Notes under the pieces: model-generated
Seen by the model: the letters and a program-made list of their open reading frames with translations, nothing else
Database searches by the model: none
What the model was told of the DNA's origin: nothing
Made by a program: the position numbers and the translations under genes
Shown here: positions 1 to 5,929 of the stretch, piece after piece
Numbering within the stretch: position 1 is the first letter of the stretch
Layout: every line of letters begins with the position of its first letter
Assembly: GCA_005888865.1 (NCBI GenBank)
Contig: VBCL01000150.1
Coordinates: forward strand, 1-10,063
Direction: 5' to 3'
DNA length: 10,063 nt
Source of the DNA: Betaproteobacteria bacterium
GTDB lineage: Bacteria > Pseudomonadota > Gammaproteobacteria > Burkholderiales > Casimicrobiaceae

Positions 1-83
1 TTGAAATCGGCTGTATAAATCGCGACACCCGCCACCGCGAACACCGCTAACCCGACGAGCATCGTTTGTTTATTGCGTGTCAT
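1..83 (-). CDS. N-terminus of a membrane-anchored protein (partial, runs off the window)
   Basis: Reading the minus strand from an ATG at 83-81 gives 27 codons open to the window edge: MTRNKQTMLVGLAVFAVAGV and then AIYTADF. A short basic N-terminus (R3, K5) followed by about 15 hydrophobic residues is a typical signal anchor or uncleaved signal peptide, so the product is probably inserted in or exported across the inner membrane. The start is well supported: a purine-rich AAGGGGA lies about 8 nt upstream of the ATG, and a TATACT -10-like hexamer lies 42 nt upstream. There is too little sequence to name a family. The gene is truncated only by the window edge; nothing suggests it is broken. Confidence 0.65.
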   Translation of the reverse strand, partial: MTRNKQTMLVGLAVFAVAGVAIYTADF

Positions 84-124
84 TGATTGTTCCCCTTTCC
101 GGGCGTTTGACGATGACGGTTCGA

Positions 125-165
125 AGTATAGCCAAGTGGACCCGCGGGGGAAGGTGAATATTCAC
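125..165 (-). promoter_or_regulatory. Putative activator-type promoter of the leftmost gene
   Basis: On the minus strand, TATACT (130-125) matches five of six bases of the sigma70 -10 hexamer, and no convincing -35 hexamer lies 16-18 bp upstream. Instead there is a perfect 12-bp palindrome GTGAATATTCAC at 154-165, next to the palindrome CGTTCGAACG (165-174). Assuming a transcription start near 118, the first palindrome is centred at about -41.5, the usual position for a class II activator of the Crp/Fnr type. The GTGA-N4-TCAC spacing is Fnr-like rather than Crp-like. The hexamer and palindromes are seen directly; the regulatory role is inferred. Confidence 0.35.
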
Positions 166-224
166 GTTCGAACGACTTATAGGCGCCTGTTAGCCGTTTG
201 GTTCGAGACTTAGATGACCGCTCC

Positions 225-437
225 AAAACCAGCTCCAAACGACACGGATCGTACTGTAACTCGCTGATTATTAGTGATGCTTTGCCGTCCGCCATCGAGA
301 GTTCGGTCTGTCGGCCCAGAATGCCCTCGGCTGAAGTAACGCGGACCCTGGCCCTCGAGCGTGTCGCACCGCGCCTGCGTGTGGGCCGCGTCGTCGTCCA
401 CGATGACAATCCTTCCCGGCTCCGCCCCTGGCGCCAT
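225..437 (-). pseudogene. Decayed response-regulator receiver domain (frameshifted)
   Basis: From an ATG at 437, with AGGAGAGG about 9 nt upstream (454-447), the minus strand encodes an opening typical of receiver domains: GRIVIVDDDAAHTQARCDTL, with the acidic DDD cluster after a hydrophobic beta-strand. Near 344-350 the receiver-like reading moves to the adjacent frame, continuing as VRVTSAEGILGRQTEL and then ADGKASLIISELQ. This resembles the second half of a receiver up to the phospho-acceptor strand, but the expected Asp is Glu and the following MPGMDG-type loop is gone. A single-base loss in the GGGTCC stretch would explain the shift. The second frame stays open to position 80 with no recognisable protein. 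It starts about 45 bp after the Bug receptor gene on the same strand. Receiver similarity is by eye, and a chance ORF is the alternative. Confidence 0.45.
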
Positions 438-483
438 CGGCTTTGCCCTCTCCTGTCAGGTTCCTAATCGATGACGAGGTACG

Positions 484-1473
484 TCACTCGGCGACGATCT
501 TATGCTCGGCAGCGATCCGCTTCCATTGCGTGAACTCTTCCTTGATGCGCGCGGCGAAAGACGCCGGGGTCATCGCGACCGGCACCGTCCCATCGGGCTC
601 GAGGACCGTGCGCAGCTCGGCCGAAACCGCGATTTCGTTGATTTCGCGGTTGAGCCGCTCGATCCAGGGTGTCGGTGTGCCGGCGGGCGCAAACACGCCG
701 ACCCAGATGTCGATCGAATATCCGGGCACGCTCGCGGCGAGCGGCGGCAGATCGGCGAATGCGGAGTGCGCCTGCTTCGAAGTCACCGCGAGCGCCCTCA
801 CCTTGCCGCTCTTGATCAATGGTGCCAACGTGCTGTAGCTCGAAATCATCACCTGAATCTGACCGCCGGCAAGATCGGTCACGGCGTTCGCCGCGCCCTT
901 ATAAGGCACGTGACTCATCCGGACCTTGGCGGCGTCATCGAACAATTCGCTCGCCAGATGGCCGATCGACCCCACCCCGGCTGAGCCGTAGTTGAGCCCG
1001 CCGGGTTTCTCGCGCGCCGCGGAGAGCAGATCCCCGGGCGACCGGAACGGCGTCGAAGAAGAAACGGCAAGAAGCAGCGGCCCCTGACCGATCATCGCAA
1101 TCGGCGCGAAGGCGTTCAAAGGGTCGTATGGCAACTGAGCCTGTGTCGCCGCAGCGGTCAGGAAAGTCGACGACGTGAGCAGCAGAACCGAACCGTCGTG
1201 AGGTGATTTGGCGACCGAATCTGCGCCGATCACGCCGGCCGCGCCCGCTTTGTTCTCGACGATGACGGGGATGTCGAGACGCTTCGCGAGCGGCACCGCA
1301 AGCGCGCGGGCGATGACGTCATTGCTCGCACCCGCCGAGAATGGCACGACGATCCTGATCAGCTTCGGCGGCGGCGCCTGCGCCAGGGCAAAAGGTGTCA
1401 TCACGCCGAGCAGCGCGGCAACACAGAAGAGGATCCTCAATCTCAGCACTCGCACACCCTTCTGTGTTGTCAC
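484..1473 (-). CDS. Bug/TctC-family tripartite tricarboxylate transporter substrate-binding protein
   Basis: This is a periplasmic receptor of the Bug (TctC) family, which captures small carboxylates for a TctAB-type permease or acts as an orphan receptor. The 329-residue length is normal. A signal peptide spans about residues 1-33 (basic start, hydrophobic core, ALAQA cleavage region). Family hallmarks follow: VPFSAGASNDVIAR (43-56), VENKAGAAG (72-80), YGSAGVGSIGHLASELF (162-178) and HVPYKGAANAVTDLAGGQ (188-205), which form the ligand cleft in solved Bug proteins. The start codon is GTG at 1473; other GTG codons at residues 7 and 9 are possible because the Shine-Dalgarno (AGGA) is distant. 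It is transcribed divergently from the AtuA/DUF4387 pair, so its ligand may be that pathway's substrate. No TctA or TctB gene is present here. The ligand cannot be read from sequence alone. Confidence 0.93.
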   Translation of the reverse strand: MTTQKGVRVLRLRILFCVAALLGVMTPFALAQAPPPKLIRIVVPFSAGASNDVIARALAVPLAKRLDIPVIVENKAGAAGVIGADSVAKSPHDGSVLLLTSSTFLTAAATQAQLPYDPLNAFAPIAMIGQGPLLLAVSSSTPFRSPGDLLSAAREKPGGLNYGSAGVGSIGHLASELFDDAAKVRMSHVPYKGAANAVTDLAGGQIQVMISSYSTLAPLIKSGKVRALAVTSKQAHSAFADLPPLAASVPGYSIDIWVGVFAPAGTPTPWIERLNREINEIAVSAELRTVLEPDGTVPVAMTPASFAARIKEEFTQWKRIAAEHKIVAE

Positions 1474-1629
1474 GATGCGTAAAATCCTAACGGTCGCGAC
1501 AGCTTTCGTCTACCCGAACCTGCCGCTCGCTTTCAGCGACAAATTGCGCGACGCCATTCCCGTGCGTTGCAGCGAGGATGAACCTCTCACGCTGATATGA
1601 TCAGGGCGTTGCCCCGAAGAAAATCTGGC

Positions 1630-2991
1630 ATGCATTCGCTTCGTATCATTTGTCCTAACGGGCACCTGGGGTTTGCGCCACTTCGCGTCGAAAGTTTCAA
1701 ACTCGGCGTCGCGGCCGGACCCCATTACATTGCCGCCGATTCCGGCAGCGACGACGTCGGCCCGGTGCCGCTCGGCACCGATACGTCGACCAGCCCACTC
1801 GGTTGGCAGACCCAGGACCTCGAGCACATGCTGCTCGCCTCACGTCGGCTCGGCGTGCCGATGATCATCGGTTCCTCGGGAGACACCGGCGCGAACAGCC
1901 GCGTCGATCTGTACGTCGGAGTCATCAAGGAGCTCGCCGCCAGGCATGGGTTGAAACCGTTCCGTCTCGGCTATTTCTATTCCGAAGTGGATAAGGAAGA
2001 CCTGCGGCGCCGCATGCGTGCCGGTGAAGTCGTCCCGGGCCTCGAGGGTCACGTGGCGCTCACCGAGGCCGAACTCGATGCGACGGAGCGGATCGTGGCG
2101 ATGGCCGGCGTCCATCCCTTCATCGATCTGCTGCAACGGGGCGCGGAGGTGATCATCGGCGGCCGAAGCAGCGACAGCTGTGTGTTCGCCGCACCCGCGA
2201 TCCACCACGGCTTTCCGGACGCGGAGGCCTACTACCTGGGCAAGGTGCTCGAATGCGCGTCGTTCTGTGCCGAGCCGTACGGTGGGAAGGAGACCGTCAT
2301 GGGCGAGATAAGCGCAGAGGACGTTCGGGTGACTGCGATGCATCCCGGGCAGCGCTGCACGGTCGCTTCGGTCGCCGGACATGCGATGTACGAGCGCTCC
2401 AATCCCTACTTCGAGCACGTCGCCGGCGGGACGCTCGACATGTCCGGCTGCCGCTACGAGCAGATCGCCGAGAAGACCACCCGCATCACGGGCGCCAAGT
2501 TCATAGCCGCGCCCGAGTTCCGGGTGAAGCTCGAAGGCGCCGGCAAGATCGGCGAGCGCTACGTCGGCCTGGTCGGCATACGCGACCCCTACACGATCGC
2601 GCACGTCGACGAGGTTATCGGCTGGGCGCGGCAACAGGCGCGGGAGCGCTTCGGCGACACTGGTTACGAGCTGCATTACATCGTCTACGGTCGCAACGGC
2701 GTGATGGGCGAGCTCGAGCCGCTGAAGGCCCGGCCCGCCCACGAATTGTGCATTCTCGTGCAAGGCGTGGCACCCACGGCAGCGATGGCCGAGGAGGTCT
2801 GCATGATCGGTACCCGCCAGATGTTCTATGCACGGCTGCCCGAGGTCAAAGGCTCGGCCGGATCCGTCGCGTTCGCTCTGGACGAGGTCCTGCGCGCGAG
2901 TCCCGCCTGCCGCTGGACGATCAATCACACACTCAGGTGCGACGATCCGCTCGAGCTGTTCCCGACGCATCTGACGATCGTGGGGAGATGA
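1630..2991 (+). CDS. AtuA-family protein (DUF1446, acyclic terpene utilisation-like)
   Basis: The product belongs to the AtuA/DUF1446 family, named for a gene in the acyclic terpene (citronellol/geraniol) utilisation cluster of Pseudomonas. The biochemical role of most members is unknown. Visible family motifs are NGHLGFAPL (10-18), the acidic/Gly-rich ADSGSDDVGPVPLG (36-49), IIGSSGDTGANSRVDL (79-94) and GGRSSDSC near 177, all consistent with a cytosolic nucleotide- or CoA-binding fold. I start at the ATG at 1630 (453 residues), because family members begin just before the LRIICPNGHLGF strand. An upstream in-frame ATG at 1597 adds 11 basic residues, and it overlaps a -10-like TATGAT (1596-1601). 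The stop overlaps an alternative start of the next gene (ATGA at 2988-2991), so the two are probably translated together. The actual substrate here is not known; terpene catabolism should not be assumed from the family name. Confidence 0.9.
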   Translation: MHSLRIICPNGHLGFAPLRVESFKLGVAAGPHYIAADSGSDDVGPVPLGTDTSTSPLGWQTQDLEHMLLASRRLGVPMIIGSSGDTGANSRVDLYVGVIKELAARHGLKPFRLGYFYSEVDKEDLRRRMRAGEVVPGLEGHVALTEAELDATERIVAMAGVHPFIDLLQRGAEVIIGGRSSDSCVFAAPAIHHGFPDAEAYYLGKVLECASFCAEPYGGKETVMGEISAEDVRVTAMHPGQRCTVASVAGHAMYERSNPYFEHVAGGTLDMSGCRYEQIAEKTTRITGAKFIAAPEFRVKLEGAGKIGERYVGLVGIRDPYTIAHVDEVIGWARQQARERFGDTGYELHYIVYGRNGVMGELEPLKARPAHELCILVQGVAPTAAMAEEVCMIGTRQMFYARLPEVKGSAGSVAFALDEVLRASPACRWTINHTLRCDDPLELFPTHLTIVGR

Positions 2992-2999
2992 GAGGCGCG

Positions 3000-3326
3000 A
3001 TGAAGACCCGGAGACTCTCCGAGATCGCCAAGACGATCCGCAGCAAGAACGCCGGGGTGGATCTCATCACCTTCGATGTGATCTTCGTCGACCGCGCAAC
3101 GTACGAAGGCGTGAAGCGTGCCCGGGTTCTCACTCGCGAAAGCGTGGCCAGGCTCTACGGCATTCCGCCCGAACGGATCGCGGATTTCGTCGAGTTCGAT
3201 CCCGCGAATGCGATCAAATTCACGATCTATCGGCTGCAGCCGAGCGGCAGTCCCGGAGACCCGGACATTTTCGGATCGCAGCAGTACGCGCCATTGCTCG
3301 ATATCGAGGTGCCGCTGGATCGTTAG
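3000..3326 (+). CDS. DUF4387 family protein
   Basis: This is a small cytosolic protein of 108 residues, the usual DUF4387 size. Recognisable blocks are IRSKNAGVDLITFDVIF (13-29), FDPANAIKFTIYR (66-78) and GSPGDPDIFGSQQYAPLL (83-100). DUF4387 genes commonly sit directly after AtuA/DUF1446 genes, and here the gap is only 8 bp, so the pair probably works as one enzyme or complex; the activity is not established. I chose the ATG at 3000, preceded by AGAGG at 2991-2995 and GGGGAG at 2982-2987. An in-frame ATG at 2988 overlapping the AtuA stop would add MRGA. The 3' end faces that of gpmA across 17 bp with no obvious terminator hairpin. Confidence 0.88.
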   Translation: MKTRRLSEIAKTIRSKNAGVDLITFDVIFVDRATYEGVKRARVLTRESVARLYGIPPERIADFVEFDPANAIKFTIYRLQPSGSPGDPDIFGSQQYAPLLDIEVPLDR

Positions 3327-3343
3327 CGATCGGCGGCGCCTTC

Positions 3344-4093
3344 TTAAACCTTCGCCTTGCCCTGATTGGCGACCGTTCGCATGGCCTGTGCCACGACGTC
3401 GGGGTCGCCCAGGTAGTAGTGACGCAGCGGCTTCAGATCGTCCGCAAGCTCGTAGACCAACGGTATGCCCGTCGGGATGTTGAGGCCGACAATCTCGGCG
3501 TCGCCGACGTTGTCGAGATACTTCACCAGCGCCCGCAACGAATTGCCGTGCGCCGCGATGATCACCTTTTGGCCCGCTTTGACGCTCGGCGCGATCACTT
3601 CGTGCCAGTAGGGTAGAAAGCGCGCCACCGTATCCTTGAGGCACTCGGTGAGAGGAAGCTCGGACGGACTGAGCTGCGCGTAGCGCGGGTCCGATCCCGG
3701 ATGGCGTGGGTCCGACGGCTGCAGCGCCGGCGGCGGAACATCGTAGCTGCGGCGCCAGATGAGCACTTGCTCGTCGCCGAACTTGGCTGCCGTTTCGGCC
3801 TTGTTCAGCCCTTGCAGCGCACCGTAATGCCTTTCGTTCAGACGCCAGCTCCGATGGACCGGGATCCACATGAGGTCCATCGCGTCGAGCACGATCCAGA
3901 GCGTACGGATGGCGCGCTTCAGCACCGACGTATGCGCGACGTCGAAGACGAATCCCTTTTCCTTGAGCACGCGGCCCGCGCTCTTCGCCTCGGCGACGCC
4001 CTGTTCGGTCAGATCGACGTCGGTCCATCCGGTAAAGCGGTTTTCCTTGTTCCAGGCGCTCTCGCCGTGCCGCAGAAGAACGAGTTGTCGCAT
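3344..4093 (-). CDS. gpmA: 2,3-bisphosphoglycerate-dependent phosphoglycerate mutase
   Basis: The enzyme interconverts 3-phosphoglycerate and 2-phosphoglycerate in glycolysis and gluconeogenesis through a phosphohistidine intermediate, in the cytosol. The 249-residue length matches cofactor-dependent mutases. The phosphohistidine motif LLRHGESAWN puts the catalytic His at residue 9, with RFTGWTDVDLTEQG following (19-32). Other active-site elements are Arg60 (LKRAIRT), Glu87 in LNERHYGALQGLNK, and the second His at 182 in AAHGNSLRALVKYLD. The C-terminal tail typical of dPGM is present (DPDVVAQAMRTVANQGKAKV). No strong Shine-Dalgarno precedes the ATG, only an A-rich stretch. It lies 54 bp downstream of the ancestral end of the exported protein gene at 4148-5810 and on the same strand. 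It is also fully overlapped, in another frame, by that gene's read-through frame, but the conserved mutase frame is clearly the real one. Confidence 0.97.
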   Translation of the reverse strand: MRQLVLLRHGESAWNKENRFTGWTDVDLTEQGVAEAKSAGRVLKEKGFVFDVAHTSVLKRAIRTLWIVLDAMDLMWIPVHRSWRLNERHYGALQGLNKAETAAKFGDEQVLIWRRSYDVPPPALQPSDPRHPGSDPRYAQLSPSELPLTECLKDTVARFLPYWHEVIAPSVKAGQKVIIAAHGNSLRALVKYLDNVGDAEIVGLNIPTGIPLVYELADDLKPLRHYYLGDPDVVAQAMRTVANQGKAKV

Positions 4094-4147
4094 GGCTTTT
4101 ATTTTCGATGACTCGACCCGGCAAGTAAAGCGGCGTGATCGCCACCG

Positions 4148-5810
4148 CTACAGCTGTACGAGCAACGGGCTGAATGAGGACGTCGATCACGTCGGCGCCG
4201 TCCGGAGACTTCAGCCGGCTTTGACGAAGCGTCTTCACGAAATCGGGGATCGCGAGCGCCCGGAAGTCAGAGCGAATCAGGATCCCGGCAATCGCCCTTT
4301 GCAGGCCCAGAGACTTGGCAAGAGGGAACAAGCGCGCGAGCTCGGCCAGACTCTGAGGATCGGCAAGATGATAGTTTGCAAGCGTGTCGAGGGCGCGAAT
4401 CTGCGCGCCGGAGGCGCTCATGCGCACGATGCCGGACGCGAGACTCCGGAGCTCGCTCGCATCGGCGAGCGGCCGACGATGGAGGTACGCCTGCGCGATC
4501 TGGACGTCGTCGTCATCGGGGCTCGTCAACGCCCGAAGGACGCGGGCATGAGCCTCGGTACTCCCAAGGCAGGCGAGAAGCGCGGCGTGCGTCACCTTGC
4601 GGGTTTGCAGCGAGGACGCTGGCAGTCGCTGAAGCTCCTGATCCAGCTCGTGCTCCTTGTTGATCGAGCACACCAGATCCACGTCCGCTGGACCGATCGC
4701 ATCTCTCGCGAGCTCATCGCCGATCATCCGCATCAGCTCGGCCCGCTGCTCCGAGGGCGAGAGCCAGCCCAGCGTGCCCGCCAGCTCGATCATGCGCGCG
4801 CGGACCGCCGGTTGATCGGCGTCGCGGGCGAACTCCAGGTATCGCGTACGCGCCGCGGTATCACGCGTGATCGCCTCGAGCGCATCGACCACCGACGGCG
4901 CCCGACGCTCCGCTTCGCTGATCGATGCGACATATTTCTCGATGCGGTCGAGCAACATCCGTACTTCCGCCATATCCCGACCGAGAAGCCGATGGACGAA
5001 GTCGAGCTTCTGCGCCGTCGGCAGGCGATCATCGGAGAAATGGCAGACATCGCCCCTCAAAGCAGCGCCCGGATCGGCATCGGTCAAGCCGCTGGCGAGC
5101 GTCATCGAGCTCGGTGCGAACGAGGCGAGCAGCTTCGGGCTCGCCCGACCGCTGCCGATCTCGCCGCCGGAACCCGATTGAAAATATCGGTCCAGCATCG
5201 GGCCCGCGGTCGCCCCGAGGGGCGCCTTCGACGAAAAACCGTAGATGACGGGCACATCCTTGAAGATGAGACGCATGCGATCGCGATTGCTCTCGCCATG
5301 GCGCTCGCTCAACATCTGCGACATTCGTTCCGCATCGGCCGACGAATAACCGGAACGAATGAGACTTCGCGCGATTTCGCCGGACGCGCTCCTGACCGGT
5401 TGCGCCTGCAGGGTGTTGCAGCCGAACAGATAGACTTCCTTCAGCTGCGAAAACAATCCGGGACACGAGTCGCTGCACGAGGCGCGTTCCAGCTCGTCGG
5501 TGGGCAGAGACTCGCGTGCGCCCAGCCGGTCCGAATAAAACTCGGTGCCGTCGTCGAAATGACCGGAAATGAGAAGAACGTCACAACGCACGTCCTTGCG
5601 GCAGGCCGACGCCAGCCAGTCGGGGCGGCCGCGCTCCACCAGCTCGACGAACTGAAAATCGTCCTCGGGAAGGCTCCGGCGAAAGGTTTCCTTCTCGTCG
5701 GGCGAATTGACCGTGATCGTGCAGACCGTCTTCTTATCGGCGTGCGCATCGTGGGTCCAGGCGACGGTCAGCAGAGCAGCAAGCAGGAAGAACTTCGTGG
5801 AAGCAGACAT
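4148..5810 (-). CDS. Exported CHAT/caspase-like protein with helical repeats, copy 1 (3' end frameshifted)
   Basis: The protein is a paralogue of the product of 5930-7603. Residues 1-24 form a signal peptide (hydrophobic core, cleavage after AHA). The mature N-terminus holds a beta-strand ending in SGHF (His84) and a second strand ending in LFGCNTL (Cys131), 47 residues apart, like the His/Cys dyad of CHAT/caspase-fold (clan CD) peptidases. Residues ~270-545 are helical and HEAT-like, for example LACLGSTEAHARVLRALTS. All nine cysteines of the paralogue are conserved. The conserved frame ends with DVIDVLI at residue 546 (codon at 4175-4173). Directly after it the frame shifts and has no stop until 2925, giving a spurious 961-residue reading that crosses gpmA. 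One frame over, FSPLLVQL ends at TAG (4150-4148), matching the paralogue's PPQL-stop, so I end the gene there. The protease role is inferred; no characterised homologue is known to me. Probably co-transcribed with gpmA. Confidence 0.8.
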
Positions 5811-5842
5811 GGGACCAGCCGGTAACGCGAAAAACGGGCGTT

Positions 5843-5870
5843 AGTATCGCACGGCGGTCGTGCCTATGAA
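5843..5870 (-). promoter_or_regulatory. Weak sigma70-like promoter for the 4148-5810 gene
   Basis: On the minus strand, TTCATA (5870-5865, four of six -35 matches) and GATACT (5848-5843, four of six -10 matches) are separated by 16 bp. They end about 33 nt before the ATG at 5810. No good Shine-Dalgarno lies before that ATG. This could allow the downstream copy to be expressed independently of copy 2, but the match is modest and chance occurrence is possible. Confidence 0.22.
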
Positions 5871-5886
5871 AAGACTCGATCGAGTC
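5867..5886 (-). terminator. Possible weak intrinsic terminator or operator after copy 2
   Basis: GACTCGATCGAGTC at 5873-5886 is a perfect 14-bp palindrome that can fold as a 5-bp stem with a GATC loop. On the minus strand it is followed at once by TTTT (5872-5869). It lies 44 bp after the stop of the 5930-7603 gene. A second stem, GGGCG/CGCCC, can form just upstream on the same strand. The stem and U-tract are short for a strong terminator. Because it abuts the putative -35 of the next gene, it could equally be a repressor site. Confidence 0.3.
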
Positions 5887-5929
5887 GACGGGCGCGAGCG
5901 CTTCCCGCCCAGGGGCAACGCCTTGCAGG

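Noticed and set aside
472..486. TGACG-AGGTA-CGTCA inverted repeat spanning the Bug receptor stop codon
   Set aside because: It has a five-base stem with no T-run on the minus strand; it is too weak to call a terminator.
443..838. 131-codon plus-strand open frame opposite the 3' end of the Bug receptor
   Set aside because: It is antisense to a gene with complete family motifs; no Shine-Dalgarno and no recognisable domain.
1840..2970. A 376-codon open frame antisense to AtuA
   Set aside because: It is a shadow of the AtuA gene: His/Asp/Arg-rich with no domain, and the opposite frame carries AtuA motifs throughout.
3327..3343. Bidirectional terminator between the convergent DUF4387 and gpmA genes
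   Set aside because: The 17-bp gap contains only a short GC-rich stretch (GGCGGCGCC) without a usable stem and T-run on either strand.
2925..4147. The read-through frame of copy 1, covering all of gpmA and opposing DUF4387 and the end of AtuA (415 extra residues)
   Set aside because: It is very Arg/Gly-rich, has no recognisable motif, and overlaps three genes with clear family motifs. It exists because the stop was lost by a frameshift and GC-rich DNA gives long open frames.
3870..5825. A 651-codon plus-strand open frame opposite copy 1
   Set aside because: It is Arg-rich low-complexity sequence antisense to a gene with a signal peptide, a conserved paralogue and conserved cysteines. A similar shadow opposite copy 2 (6164-7117) shows it is a by-product of codon bias.
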